Below, one piece after another: positions 46,155-56,169 of a stretch of 64,000 nt of DNA; position 1 is the first letter of the stretch, and each line of letters begins with the position of its first letter. The notes beneath the pieces were generated by a model. It ran no database searches and had not been told where the DNA came from. It saw only the letters and a list, made by a program, of their open reading frames with translations. The stretch is from Lusitaniella coriacea LEGE 07157 (lineage in GTDB: Bacteria > Cyanobacteriota > Cyanobacteriia > Cyanobacteriales > Spirulinaceae), in assembly GCF_015207425.1 (NCBI RefSeq), contig NZ_JADEWZ010000015.1, positions 1 through 64,000 of the forward strand. The letters run 5' to 3'. The position numbers were made by a program, and so were the translations under genes.

Positions 46155-47798
46155 ATGAGCAATCTCCTTCCAACTACACTGCGTCGTCTGAAACGAATTC
46201 CCCAAAACCAGAGTGTTTGGGAAGGCGATCGCCGTCCTTTAGTCGGGATGGCAGAAGAACTCGATCCCGACACGTTTGAGGGCAACGGAGATTGTATTAT
46301 TTGGGTAGATGGAACAGAAGGGGTGGTGCGAGCGATGGATGTCGTTTCCCCGGAGATGGGCGTTGAAGCCGTTGCCAGGACGCTCCTACGGGCGATGGAG
46401 AACCCTCACAATCCTGCCCGACAGTCCCGACCGCAAAAAATCGTTGTCCGCGATCGCGAAATTCAATTTTTTTTGCGCGGCGCATTGCAAAATTTAGACA
46501 TCGCGATCGAATACGTTTCAGAATTACCGATCATCGACGAACTCTTTCGCGGTTTCGAGCAGATGAGCCAAACTCGTCCGCCCAAACTCCCCCCGCAATA
46601 CGCCCAACAACTTCAAGAAGCCGCATACGAAATTTGGGATATCGCACCCTGGGACTTTTTCGCCGATCACCAAATCATTTCGATCCAACTCAATCAATGG
46701 GATGTCACCACCCTATACGTCTCCATCATGGGGATGCTCGGTCGGGAATACGGACTGCTCTTCTATCGTTCCCTAGAGTCCCTCAAGCGATTTCGGGCGA
46801 CGGTTTTAACAGAACATTCCGTCGAACAATTAGAACGCGCCTTTTTGTCCCAAGATTGTTGGTTTGTCAATTTTGAAACGGACAATGAAGATTTCGATCC
46901 CGAAGAAGGGGACTTAGAAGATTTACCGCTCTCCGATATTTATCCCCTGTTCGGCAGCGTGCATCCCTACGAAGGAATGCGACCTTTTTTGGGGGAGGAA
47001 GAAGCGATCGCGGTTTATGTGGCGCTCAAGGCACTAGCGACCTTTATGAGGTCGAAACAGAAGGAACTCGACATAGAAGAAGATGAGCTTCCTGCATTGA
47101 AAAAGCGCTGTCGCATTGCTCTGCCTAAAAATGGCAAGCCCAAGCAGACGGTATCTGTTGAAGTGGCAACCCTTCCGGATTTAGCCTCCGAACTGCTGGA
47201 TATGGCGGAGATGCCAGAGGAACTAAACTCCAGTGGCATGGCGATGTCCATTCACGATGACTTGGTTCCCGATCGATCTTTGGTGAGTTTGGGGGCTTTA
47301 CCCTGGGAACAGGTCACAGAGATTCGTAACCACGGGAAAAAGTACTATCAGTCCCAAGGGGCAACGGAATTGGGAAATGAGTTCCCGGTTGTGATCGTTC
47401 AAACCTCCCGACCCAAAGCGAAGGTCTTGATCGAAAAAATTCAAGAGTGTGGCGGCTTACAAGCCATTTGTTTCAATCCAGGAGAAGACCCCTTTTCCGA
47501 AGCAACTTACGATCTCGGACTGTTGCAGGCGGGGAATAACAATCTGTACTTGTTTGGCGAATTTGACGCTGACGATTCAATTCACCTCAAAGCCCGTAAA
47601 AAATGGGAACAACGCATCAAAAAAACCCAAGGCTATTGCGGTTTAATCGTTGCGATGGGACTCAAAGGTTCGGCGCGGGGACGACCTCGCCTGCAAGATA
47701 TGATGGCGTTATTTGAAGCCAAAGCCCTTTCCCCATCGGATTTAGGGATGGGAATTCTGCAATTGATGCCGCAGTTTGGGTTCGAGTTAGATTTTTAG
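46155..47798 (+). CDS. Conserved hypothetical protein, 547 residues
   Basis: The soluble protein has no membrane segment or signal peptide. N-terminal features are RRLKRIPQNQSVWEGDRRPLVGM and DCIIWVDGTEGVVRAMDVV, the second typical of a conserved cyanobacterial family known only as a domain of unknown function. The middle (about 230-300) is very acidic. The C-terminal third includes VVIVQTSRPKAKVLIEKIQ and NNLYLFGEFDADDS. The stop overlaps the convergent gene by 4 bp. Function unknown. Confidence 0.8.
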   Translation: MSNLLPTTLRRLKRIPQNQSVWEGDRRPLVGMAEELDPDTFEGNGDCIIWVDGTEGVVRAMDVVSPEMGVEAVARTLLRAMENPHNPARQSRPQKIVVRDREIQFFLRGALQNLDIAIEYVSELPIIDELFRGFEQMSQTRPPKLPPQYAQQLQEAAYEIWDIAPWDFFADHQIISIQLNQWDVTTLYVSIMGMLGREYGLLFYRSLESLKRFRATVLTEHSVEQLERAFLSQDCWFVNFETDNEDFDPEEGDLEDLPLSDIYPLFGSVHPYEGMRPFLGEEEAIAVYVALKALATFMRSKQKELDIEEDELPALKKRCRIALPKNGKPKQTVSVEVATLPDLASELLDMAEMPEELNSSGMAMSIHDDLVPDRSLVSLGALPWEQVTEIRNHGKKYYQSQGATELGNEFPVVIVQTSRPKAKVLIEKIQECGGLQAICFNPGEDPFSEATYDLGLLQAGNNNLYLFGEFDADDSIHLKARKKWEQRIKKTQGYCGLIVAMGLKGSARGRPRLQDMMALFEAKALSPSDLGMGILQLMPQFGFELDF

Positions 47799-48304
47799 CG
47801 AATTTGGGTAATTCGCAGGACATAGGGATGATATTTATCTTTTTGGTAGGAACCGATCCAAAGTTGATAGGGACCTGCTTGCCACTGTCCTGCGATGCCG
47901 GGGTTTTTCCCTGCAATGTCGTCGTTGCACCACACGCCTCCGGGCCCTTGAACGACCATTGTAGTGTCTTCTGAGCTTTCCACTTCAACGCTGAGGAAGT
48001 CGAAGAAAGCGGTTAGGGTTAGGGTGTGATCGGGGGGACGATCGATGAAGCCCACGCAGGGCCCTGTTGCGGTTTCGTCTCGGTTACTGGCACTTCTTGC
48101 GGGTAGCGATCCGCCACTGATGCCCCGAACGGAAATGGGATCGGGGGAAAATTGGGGGCTGACGGTGACGTTTTCAAAAATGGGGGGAGAGGGTTGCGCG
48201 ATCGCGCGTCCCCCATTCAAAAATCCGCTAGCAATCCCTCCCAGGGCAACGAGCGCAAGCGGGTAGCTGAGTTTCGAGGTTTTAGGATTGAGTGAACGAT
48301 TCAT
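47795..48304 (-). CDS. Conserved secreted hypothetical protein
   Basis: The protein (169 residues from ATG 48304) has a hydrophobic N-terminal segment (YPLALVALGGIASGFLNGGRAIA), probably a signal peptide. The mature part carries the pattern GPCVGFIDRPPDHTLTL, ESSEDTTMVVQGPGGVWCNDD and WQAGPYQLWIGSYQ, seen in many cyanobacterial exported proteins of unknown role. Two cysteines probably form a disulfide. The frame opens to 48460, but that extension is not signal-like. Confidence 0.78.
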   Translation of the reverse strand: MNRSLNPKTSKLSYPLALVALGGIASGFLNGGRAIAQPSPPIFENVTVSPQFSPDPISVRGISGGSLPARSASNRDETATGPCVGFIDRPPDHTLTLTAFFDFLSVEVESSEDTTMVVQGPGGVWCNDDIAGKNPGIAGQWQAGPYQLWIGSYQKDKYHPYVLRITQIR

Positions 48305-48384
48305 AAGCTGTTTACGCAACGGATGATAAGGTGACGCTAAACGGTTGCCAATTGTTTCGCCGCAGCAATTAATTAAATTATTAA

Positions 48385-49842
48385 TTAGTTGGATTGTGCT
48401 TGGGCTACGGCTTGTTGCAAGCGTTGTTTGTCGATCCCGCGCTGATGGAGTAAAAGCCAAGACTGCATTAGATCGGGACCTTGCAATTCTCCGGTTAAAC
48501 CCGCCCGTAAGGATTTCATCACCATTCCTTTTTTGACTTTTTGCTCTTTGGTCACTCGATTGATGATGCTTTTGGCGTTTTCTTGACTGAATTGGGGGTA
48601 ATTGTCCAACTCTTCGATAACGGCGCGGAGAATATCAGCAACGCCTTCCTGTTGGATTTGAGCGAGTCCTTTTTCATTAAACGCGAGGTCATCACCAAAA
48701 AGCAGGCGACTTTCTTCTATGGCATTGGGAAGACGGGTGAGACTGGGGGCAATAATTCGAGCAATTTCCTCTAACCAGTCGCGATCGCGTTCGAGATCGA
48801 ATTCATATCCCGCTTCTTGCCAGTAGGGAACGAGCAAGTCAACAAGTTCTTCTGTGGGCATTCTACGAAGATATTGACTATTCAACCAATCGAGCTTGTC
48901 CCAGTCAAATTTTGCCCCTGCTTTGTTGACGCGATTGAGGTCAAATTGTTCTGCGGCTTCAGAAAGGGTGAAAATTTCTTGGGTAAAATCTGGGGGAGTC
49001 CAGCCCAAGAGAGTCATGTAGTTTGCAACCGCCTCTGGCATAAAGCCCATTTCCTTAAAATCGAAAATCGAGGTTACGCCATCTCGCTTCGAGAGTTTTT
49101 GACCTTTCTGATTCAAAATCAAGGGCGTGTGGGCAAATTCCGGTACTTTTGACCCCAAAGCTTCGTAGAGAAGGATTTGTTTGGCGGTATTGGCAATATG
49201 ATCTTCACCGCGAATGACGTGGGTAATGGTCATATCTACATCATCCACGACTACGGCGAGGTTGTAGAGGGGTTGTCCGAAGGGTTCTTCACCACCGGAT
49301 GCCCGCGCAATAACCATATCGCCCCCTAAATCTCTTCCTTTCCAGGAGACTTTTCCCCGAACGTTATCGTCCCAAACAATCGCGCGATCGTCGTCAATCA
49401 TAAAGCGAATCACGGGTTTGCGTCCTTGTGCGGCAAATTCTTCCCGTTGTTGAGGGGTGAGGTTGCGGTGACGGTTGTCGTAGCGAGGGGCTTCTTTTCT
49501 CGCTTTTTGCGCTTCCCGCATTTCGGTTAATTCTTCTGGGGTGCAATAGCAGGGATAAGCAAGCCCTTTATCTAAAAGAGTCTGAACCGCTTGGCGATAG
49601 AGATCGAGACGCTGGGATTGGAAGAAAGGGCCTTCCTGCCAATTGAGTCCCAACCAAGTGAGTCCATCCAGGATGTTTTGAGTGAATTCCGGACGCGATC
49701 GCTCGGTATCGGTATCTTCAATCCGCAAGATGAATTGACCCCCGTGGCGACGGGCAAACAGCCAATTAAAAACGGCGGTTCGGGCGGTTCCGATATGGAG
49801 GTTTCCGGTGGGACTCGGTGCAATACGAACTCTAACGGTCAT
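48385..49842 (-). CDS. gltX: Glutamyl-tRNA synthetase
   Basis: The 485-residue class I aminoacyl-tRNA synthetase charges tRNA-Glu. HIGH is present as LHIGTAR (residues 16-22), KMSKS as KLSKRDG (about 252), and the class I helical C-terminal anticodon-binding domain follows. In cyanobacteria this Glu-tRNA also feeds tetrapyrrole synthesis. ATG 49842 is the first Met; 226 bp separate it from tRNA-Asp. Confidence 0.97.
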   Translation of the reverse strand: MTVRVRIAPSPTGNLHIGTARTAVFNWLFARRHGGQFILRIEDTDTERSRPEFTQNILDGLTWLGLNWQEGPFFQSQRLDLYRQAVQTLLDKGLAYPCYCTPEELTEMREAQKARKEAPRYDNRHRNLTPQQREEFAAQGRKPVIRFMIDDDRAIVWDDNVRGKVSWKGRDLGGDMVIARASGGEEPFGQPLYNLAVVVDDVDMTITHVIRGEDHIANTAKQILLYEALGSKVPEFAHTPLILNQKGQKLSKRDGVTSIFDFKEMGFMPEAVANYMTLLGWTPPDFTQEIFTLSEAAEQFDLNRVNKAGAKFDWDKLDWLNSQYLRRMPTEELVDLLVPYWQEAGYEFDLERDRDWLEEIARIIAPSLTRLPNAIEESRLLFGDDLAFNEKGLAQIQQEGVADILRAVIEELDNYPQFSQENAKSIINRVTKEQKVKKGMVMKSLRAGLTGELQGPDLMQSWLLLHQRGIDKQRLQQAVAQAQSN

Positions 49843-50068
49843 TTCAGTTATCAGTTATCAATTATCAGTGATCGGTTATCAGCGACCTACGAGCGCGATC
49901 GCGCCCGGCCTTAGCTTTGATTATCGCCGATCGCGTACTCGAAATACGTTCGCTGTGCTTTATAGAAAATATCGAAAATTATGCGACACATCAATCTCAC
50001 CGTGTCCCCGTTTCTCCGGGTCACCGTGTCCATCCCAGGTGACAAACTCATAAACCATTTTATCTTAC

Positions 50069-50141
50069 GGGACTGACGGGATTCGAACCCGCAACTTCCG
50101 CCGTGACAGGGCGGTGCTCTAACCAGTTGAACTACAGTCCC
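50069..50141 (-). tRNA. tRNA-Asp (GTC)
   Basis: The minus strand starts GGGACTGTAGTTCAACTGG, has CCGCC-CTGTCAC-GGCGG (anticodon GTC) and GGTTCGAATCC, and ends CAGTCCC. The length is 73 bp; CCA is not encoded. Confidence 0.97.
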
Positions 50142-50207
50142 AATTTGAGCCGAACATAACTATAGCGCAGAAGAAAAAATTTTGTCAAGGGCTTGCGAAA
50201 AAAGGAT

Positions 50208-50816
50208 CTAAAATCGAAACTCGCGATCGCCCACCCAAAGGCTTCCTGCCGCCGAATTTCCCTCGCGATCCACCTTAACCTCAACCACAAAAGGACGTTC
50301 ACCTCCTGCCTCAACCAAGGTTTCCTCAATATACTGATTAATGCTCAAACGCTGGTCTTCTGGCATATAGTAGGTTTCCAACCCATACTGAATTTGACCA
50401 TTTTTAGCCGTCCCTTCCAATGCCACGCGATCGTCAGGCAATTCCGCAGGGCGATCGCGGCTAATATCAATGGGAATCCAAGCTTGAGGCGGGGAAACAT
50501 TATCCGCCGATACGGGTTCTTGGAGAATCACGTACAACTGCGTTCCGTCAATCAGCGCTTTCTCGCCATTATCTTGCTTTGTGAGAACCGTTTCCCAACC
50601 CGGTAACAATTTCAATGTCTCAGCGCTAGAAATGTCATAACGCAAGGTTTGAGAATAACCCCGCAGTAAATCGTAGGGATCGACAGGAACCGTTTGTAGA
50701 ACAACTGTTTGACCCGATAAATGGGTATAAACCGCTTGGGCGGGAATGGAGAGAATTAGTGCGGTTTGAAAAACTAAAGGTAAGACAAACCGCCAAGTGG
50801 GTTTTGGGTTAGTCAT
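50208..50816 (-). CDS. GDYXXLXY-family protein
   Basis: The 202-residue protein has an N-terminal hydrophobic helix and the family motif region in PVDPYDLLRGYSQTLRYDIS, followed by a beta-rich domain with LWVGDREFRF at the end. It is anchored in the membrane and pairs with the DUF2157 membrane protein 145 bp upstream (50962-52356) on the same strand; function unknown. Confidence 0.85.
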   Translation of the reverse strand: MTNPKPTWRFVLPLVFQTALILSIPAQAVYTHLSGQTVVLQTVPVDPYDLLRGYSQTLRYDISSAETLKLLPGWETVLTKQDNGEKALIDGTQLYVILQEPVSADNVSPPQAWIPIDISRDRPAELPDDRVALEGTAKNGQIQYGLETYYMPEDQRLSINQYIEETLVEAGGERPFVVEVKVDREGNSAAGSLWVGDREFRF

Positions 50817-50961
50817 TGTGAATTTACGTCTGATGTGAATTATCTAAAAACCCTTGCTAGGGTGAGGGAATAGGGAATAGGGAATAGGGAATAGTAAGAA
50901 GAAGCAGCGATACGATGGGGGTTTGAGTGCCTAATCTGCAATAGGTGTGAGTTTATGAGGA

Positions 50962-52356
50962 TTAGGTACGGGCGAGAACGCGGACATAGCGCTCAAACCA
51001 AAGTCCGGCGGCAATAACGCAAACACCGCAGAAGAAGAGAACAATCGCTTTAAACAGCAAACCCGTGTCGTACTCCAGCATCCGAGACATGAGATGTAGC
51101 ACCATCAAAAGAACGCCCAGCCAAAAGCCGCCGCGTTTTGCCGTTCCCAAAGCTTCGCGAATTAAACCCACTTCCAGAAGGAACAGAAGGGCATTAAAGA
51201 CGAAAATCGCGATCGCGCCCAAAGGCTCAATCCGCCAATGCAACCACACCACGCTACCCGCAATTAGAATCATTGCACCCACAACAGTGGTCATCAAATC
51301 GATGCGCCAAATCGAACTGCGTTGGTAACCCAGTTTCCACCAGCTATAAAGAGCAAATCCGCCGAGAATCAACGCATCCAAGAGAATCGGCAATGCTTCT
51401 GCCGGAATTTCTCCAAATCCAGGGCTGGGCAAATTTCTCCACAACCACTCAAACGAGAGGATATAGAAAAGAAGACAGAGGAAAGTTAGGGCAATTCCCT
51501 TGGCAATCGGGTCAAAGCGAGGCGTTGCTTCGGGCGAACGTTCCCAAATCGAATCGCGATAAGCCCACAGAAGGGCAGGGGGTAATGTACAGCTTAGGGC
51601 GGCAACGATTTCAGCCATTCCACTGGAGAGGTCAAAGAGTGAGAACGTGACAAAAAGAAGATTTGCCTCTAGGGACGCAACCACAAGGATTGCACTCATT
51701 CCAAATAACCAGCGCGATCGACACCAGTATGCCAAAGGAATAAAGGCAATGCTAGCAAACAGGGGCATATGGTGCAGAAGAGGCTGAAGCTGACTGAGAT
51801 CGACAGAATAGTATAAATTTGGAAAACCAGAACAGTAACCGAGGGCAACCAAAATGACCGCCAAGACCGCCAAGAGGGTCAAGCGCAGACTGTAAGCCAT
51901 TGCCAATACCCCAATCCCCCAAACGAGATAAAGTTCGTAAGCAGGGCCACTGAGGTGAAAGAGTTGGGACATCAATGCAAGATTTGCACCCAACACAAGG
52001 GAACCCAGCAGGAGTAAGCTTTGTCCGGCGCGAGATTGCCAGCGTTCGGTGGGTCGCCGCCACAGATAGAATCCAGCAGCGTTAATCCCCATAAATAGAC
52101 TCAATAAGAGGACGACTTTGACTTCTTTTGTCCAAATTTGCCAATTGGCGGCAACAAAGGTAATTACGGCTAAACCTAAAAGAATGCTACCCAACCCCAA
52201 TAAAATTAGGATGAAGTGGTTGCGAGCTGCACTTTCAAGGGTGTTGAATTGATAGCGTTGGGCTAATCGGTCGTAGAGCAAGGAGTCGATTAATCCTTCG
52301 GTTTGCCATTGTTCGACTTCTTGGCGCAGTTGGTGGCGAAATTTTTCTGAAACCAT
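50962..52356 (-). CDS. DUF2157 membrane protein
   Basis: The 464-residue integral membrane protein has about a dozen hydrophobic helices. The N-terminal region (RHQLRQEVEQWQTEGLIDSLLYDRLAQRY) and FILILLGLGSILLGLAVITFVAANW fit the DUF2157 domain; many relatives also carry DUF4401. It is the upstream gene of a two-gene unit with the GDYXXLXY protein; these are found together in many bacteria, suggesting a shared complex of unknown role. Confidence 0.87.
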   Translation of the reverse strand: MVSEKFRHQLRQEVEQWQTEGLIDSLLYDRLAQRYQFNTLESAARNHFILILLGLGSILLGLAVITFVAANWQIWTKEVKVVLLLSLFMGINAAGFYLWRRPTERWQSRAGQSLLLLGSLVLGANLALMSQLFHLSGPAYELYLVWGIGVLAMAYSLRLTLLAVLAVILVALGYCSGFPNLYYSVDLSQLQPLLHHMPLFASIAFIPLAYWCRSRWLFGMSAILVVASLEANLLFVTFSLFDLSSGMAEIVAALSCTLPPALLWAYRDSIWERSPEATPRFDPIAKGIALTFLCLLFYILSFEWLWRNLPSPGFGEIPAEALPILLDALILGGFALYSWWKLGYQRSSIWRIDLMTTVVGAMILIAGSVVWLHWRIEPLGAIAIFVFNALLFLLEVGLIREALGTAKRGGFWLGVLLMVLHLMSRMLEYDTGLLFKAIVLFFCGVCVIAAGLWFERYVRVLART

Positions 52357-52788
52357 TATCGTTTGTACCGGAAGTGCGCGATCGCGGGAGTTATTAATTC
52401 AGCTTAAAACCTGTGCGGTGTCGTTTAACTTTAGCTGTGACAGTTGAATTTAACGTCGCCCTCTTCCAATCTTGGGACAAGGACTTCCAAACAGAGATGA
52501 CTCCCTTTCTCCCAGAATTGTGATAGGTCGAAACGCTTTTGATGAGGAGTTGGCAAAAGTGGAATTGTTCCCTCTTGCTTTTGGGCTATTCGTATCGAGA
52601 TCCTTGTGACAGTTTAGAAGATTGTCACAATTCAAAGGTGCGGGTTGGATATCAAATCCTTCAAATTGCCCATTATAAAAATTCACCGTGTCCCCCGGTC
52701 ACTGAGCGTGTCGAAGTGCCGTGTCACCGTGTCAATCTTTACTGAGGGCATTCAACCGGATTTTATATGAGGGGGTCTTTTGCCGCGT
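52357..52788. repeat. Intergenic region with dispersed repeats
   Basis: This 432-bp gap has no convincing gene. Near its end CCGTGTCACCGTGTC and the segment 52741-52768 occur; the latter is the inverted copy of 7215-7242 (TCATATAAAATCCGGTTGAA on the minus strand). Confidence 0.55.
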
Positions 52789-54399
52789 TCACTCTGTAAC
52801 AGCTTCTTCGGGACGCGGTTTATCTAAATATATTCCTTCTGTATTTGCAGCATTTTTCAAGCTATCTTTGTCTACATGACTACTCCACAGATCGGCATTT
52901 TTTAGATTTGCCCCCTGGAAGTTTGCCCCTTCAAGATAAGTGTCGTTGAATCTGACATTCTGTAGATTTGCATTTTTGAAATTGACATTTTTCATCCCAA
53001 ACCATCTAGAAGCTGCACCTTCTAAATTAGCGTTTTCCAAATTAGCACCACTCATACCAGCTTTATAGAAAAAGACACTTTTCAGATTTGCATTCTTCAG
53101 ATTTGCATTGCTCAACCTGCTATGAAATACTCGACTGTCCTCTAGATTGGCATTTTCCAAGTTTGCTCTATCCAAAGCAGCATTTGAAAATTCAGCTTGC
53201 CTTAAATCCGCCCCAACCAGATTAGCACCAATTAAATTACCACTGATATTAGTGCCTTTTAAATTGCATCCCGGACAGTGACCCGTTTCCTTTAATCGCT
53301 TTAAATCTCCTTCGAGTGGTTTGGATTTTTCTAATGGTTCCCGTGGAAGTTTGGGGGGTATTGTTAGTCTCTTCGCTTGTACCTTTAAAATAGAGGTAAA
53401 TGGTTGCACCCGTTCTTCTATAGTCCATTCAGTTGTTGTGATAAATTCATGAAGTAAAAGCGAGCCTGCTGTCATGCCGCACGCGATCGCGCCCAACAAT
53501 ACTCCTATACTCCAAAACGAGGAGTTGCGATTGCTGAGGAAGTAAATTAAACGATTCCAAGGCATTGCTTTAATCTCAGCATCAATTACCTCTAAAGCCT
53601 TCAGCGCAGTTATTGCATTGGCAAAACGCTTTTCAACCTTGGGTGCTGCCATTTTCTTCAACCATGCCACAAACTTCAAGTTAATATTTGCTGGCAAACA
53701 GCCAAAATCGATTTTATAACGATCGCAGATCAAATCATTAATTTGGTTCGATGGAGTTCGGGAAAGTAAGCAAATTAACGTTACGCCTAAACTATATAAA
53801 TCCGAAGCTTGGGTTAGCTTTCGATTGTACATTTGTTCGGGTGGCATAAAACCCATCGTTCCTTTGACAACGCTACTCGCCGCAATATTTTCTTCTCCCC
53901 AATGAGCAAAGCCAAAGTCGATTAAATAAACGTTTAAATTGCCGTCTTTTGTTTCAACTAAAATATTTTCTGGCTTGATATCGCGGTGAATAATAGGAGT
54001 CTTTTTATTTTGCAAGTAAACTAAAATTCCAAGAACTTGAATTGCAATTTGTTTGACTTGCATGGGAGTCCAATAGCGAATTTCTCCCAAGGATGGCGCA
54101 TTTTTATACTCTTGTACCAAACAAAACCCCGCCGGTGTTTCAAAGGAATCGAGATAGCGAGGAATTACTGAAAAATCTAGAGATTTCAAAGTTTCGGTTT
54201 CTGCTTCAAAGGCAGCGTAATTCGACCAATCGGCATTCAGTTTGGCAAATTGAAACTGTTTGATAACAACTTGCGTTCGGTCTGTACTATGAGTTGCGAG
54301 ATAGGTAATTCGTCCGCTTGGATAATTTGCACCCAGAATCTTCTGAATGCAATAGCCTCTGTCAATGAAATCTGGATATTTAGTCGTGCTTGCTTCCAT
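52789..54399 (-). CDS. Ser/Thr protein kinase with pentapeptide repeats, copy 2
   Basis: The protein (536 residues from ATG 54399) has an N-terminal eukaryote-type kinase: LGANYPSGRITYLATHS loop, VVIKQFQF (catalytic Lys), IIHRDIKPENI (catalytic Asp/Asn), IDFGFAHW and GFMPPEQ. A membrane helix follows (FWSIGVLLGAIACGMTAGSLLL, about 300-320), then about 25 pentapeptide repeats of the A(D/N)LXX type (about 380-520). The repeats fold as a four-sided beta-helix, probably outside the membrane as a sensor. The start overlaps the end of the upstream paralogue by 20 bp, so translation is likely coupled. Confidence 0.88.
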   Translation of the reverse strand: MEASTTKYPDFIDRGYCIQKILGANYPSGRITYLATHSTDRTQVVIKQFQFAKLNADWSNYAAFEAETETLKSLDFSVIPRYLDSFETPAGFCLVQEYKNAPSLGEIRYWTPMQVKQIAIQVLGILVYLQNKKTPIIHRDIKPENILVETKDGNLNVYLIDFGFAHWGEENIAASSVVKGTMGFMPPEQMYNRKLTQASDLYSLGVTLICLLSRTPSNQINDLICDRYKIDFGCLPANINLKFVAWLKKMAAPKVEKRFANAITALKALEVIDAEIKAMPWNRLIYFLSNRNSSFWSIGVLLGAIACGMTAGSLLLHEFITTTEWTIEERVQPFTSILKVQAKRLTIPPKLPREPLEKSKPLEGDLKRLKETGHCPGCNLKGTNISGNLIGANLVGADLRQAEFSNAALDRANLENANLEDSRVFHSRLSNANLKNANLKSVFFYKAGMSGANLENANLEGAASRWFGMKNVNFKNANLQNVRFNDTYLEGANFQGANLKNADLWSSHVDKDSLKNAANTEGIYLDKPRPEEAVTE

Positions 54400-56122
54400 C
54401 GGGCATAATTGCTCCCTTGAAATTCTTTCCACCATCCAATGTATCCCCTGCAATAATAGCGCCCAGTAAGTTCGCCTTTTTTAAGTTTGCACTTCTAAAT
54501 TGAGGTAACAAAATATAGGCATTTTTTAAATTAGCTCCCTCTAGATTGGCATTGGAGAAGGAAGCTTGTTCAATATAAGTATGTTCTAAATTTGCATTTT
54601 TTAAATTAGTGTGCGAAAGTTCAGACGATATCCCAATATAGCTTCGCGATAAATCTGCTCCTTCTAGATTGGCATAGACAAGATTATTTTCATACAAAGT
54701 TGCAGATTTTAGACTTGCCTCTACTAGCACTGCATATTTCATTTTGACCTTCCCTAAATTAGCTGAATCTAATCGAGCTTGAGTCAAATTTGCTTTTTCT
54801 AAGTCTGCACTGCTCAGGTTGGCTTTTGTTAAGTTCGCCTGCTGAAGTTGTGCTTTTTTGAGTTGCGCCATTTGGAGATTTGTTGCGCTCAAGTTTGCAG
54901 ATTTCAGTGTTACTTCATTGAGATTGGCGAGTTTCAAATTAGCGCCTTGAAGTTGTGCGCCATCTAAATTTGCACCCTGTAAATTTGTTCCTTCTAAATT
55001 CGCTCCTTTCAAATTCGCCCCTTTGAGATCGGCATTTCTCAAATCGAAATCAGCGAGATTGCAACCAGGACAGTTTTTGCTTTCTATCAAATCAAAATAC
55101 TTAGCAAGATATGGTTCGTATTGTGAACGAGTGGTTTGAAGTGTTTTGTCAATTCCCGCTACTGCTCTGATGCGCTGTATTTTAGGGCGTTCGGGAAGGG
55201 CGAGGAGTGCGACGGGAATCATCGAGCCGATCGCGATTATACTGCACGCAACTGCTCCCTTGCGCCGCCACAACCAATAGCCCCATTTCCATCCCAACAT
55301 TCCACGACTTCTGACCTTAATCTTCTGTAACGCCGCCAAAGCCGTTGTTGCGTTGACAAATCGATCGCGCCCAGGGGCAACCATTCGTTCCAACCACGCG
55401 ATAAACTGGGGATTCAGCGTTTTTGGTAAGCGATTTTTTAAACGAAAACAGCCCCGTTCTTCATCGATTAATTCGCCAATTTCCGTCGATTTCATCCCCG
55501 CCAGCAAACAAATTAGCGTTGCCCCAACTCCATACAAATCCGATGCTTCTGTGAGAGACTGACCAAAAATCTGTTCCGGTGGCATAAATCCCAACGTCCC
55601 TTTGACCATGCTACTTGCAGCCAGCGCTTCCCCGCCCAACCGGGCAAAGCCAAAATCCACCAAATAAACCTCAAGATCGCCATTTTCCTCGCGAACTAAA
55701 ATATTTTCCGGTTTGATGTCCCGATGAATGACAATGGGCGATTGGTTTTGCAGGTAAACTAGAACATTTAATAGCGCGATCGCGATTTGCTCCACTTCTT
55801 CTAAAGAACGCGATGAAGATAAGTTCAAAGCGTCTGCTTTTTTGTATTCCTGCACGACACAAAAACCCGTTTCCGTTGCAAAAGAATCCAAAAAGTGAGG
55901 AATGTTTGGATGCTCCAATCGCTGTAAAATTTCAATCTCTGTTTGATAAGTGCTATAGTCCGACCAATTCGATCCCGTTTGAGCAAACTGAAACTGCTTG
56001 AGAACCACAGACTGTTGCGTTTCGAGATGTGTTGCCAGATACGTAATACAGCCCCCGAAAGGATTTGCACCCAATTGTTTGTGAAGTTCGTAGCCGTGAG
56101 GGGCAAAATCTGGAAAATCCAT
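54380..56122 (-). CDS. Ser/Thr protein kinase with pentapeptide repeats, copy 1
   Basis: The 580-residue paralogue has the same order: kinase (LGANPFGGCITYLATH, VVLKQFQF, VIHRDIKPENI, VDFGFARL, GFMPPEQ; about 8-265), membrane helix (AVACSIIAIGSMIPVALLALP, about 290-312) and a long pentapeptide domain (about 350-570; NLKGANLEGTNLQGANLDGA and on). A CPGCNL Cys pair precedes the repeats, and the same CPGC pair is present in copy 2. It is upstream of copy 2 with an overlapping start. Substrates unknown. Confidence 0.9.
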   Translation of the reverse strand: MDFPDFAPHGYELHKQLGANPFGGCITYLATHLETQQSVVLKQFQFAQTGSNWSDYSTYQTEIEILQRLEHPNIPHFLDSFATETGFCVVQEYKKADALNLSSSRSLEEVEQIAIALLNVLVYLQNQSPIVIHRDIKPENILVREENGDLEVYLVDFGFARLGGEALAASSMVKGTLGFMPPEQIFGQSLTEASDLYGVGATLICLLAGMKSTEIGELIDEERGCFRLKNRLPKTLNPQFIAWLERMVAPGRDRFVNATTALAALQKIKVRSRGMLGWKWGYWLWRRKGAVACSIIAIGSMIPVALLALPERPKIQRIRAVAGIDKTLQTTRSQYEPYLAKYFDLIESKNCPGCNLADFDLRNADLKGANLKGANLEGTNLQGANLDGAQLQGANLKLANLNEVTLKSANLSATNLQMAQLKKAQLQQANLTKANLSSADLEKANLTQARLDSANLGKVKMKYAVLVEASLKSATLYENNLVYANLEGADLSRSYIGISSELSHTNLKNANLEHTYIEQASFSNANLEGANLKNAYILLPQFRSANLKKANLLGAIIAGDTLDGGKNFKGAIMPDGSKHD

Positions 56123-56169
56123 CGCATTGCACTCAAAATAAGGAACTTCCTTGGGATGTAAAAAGACGA

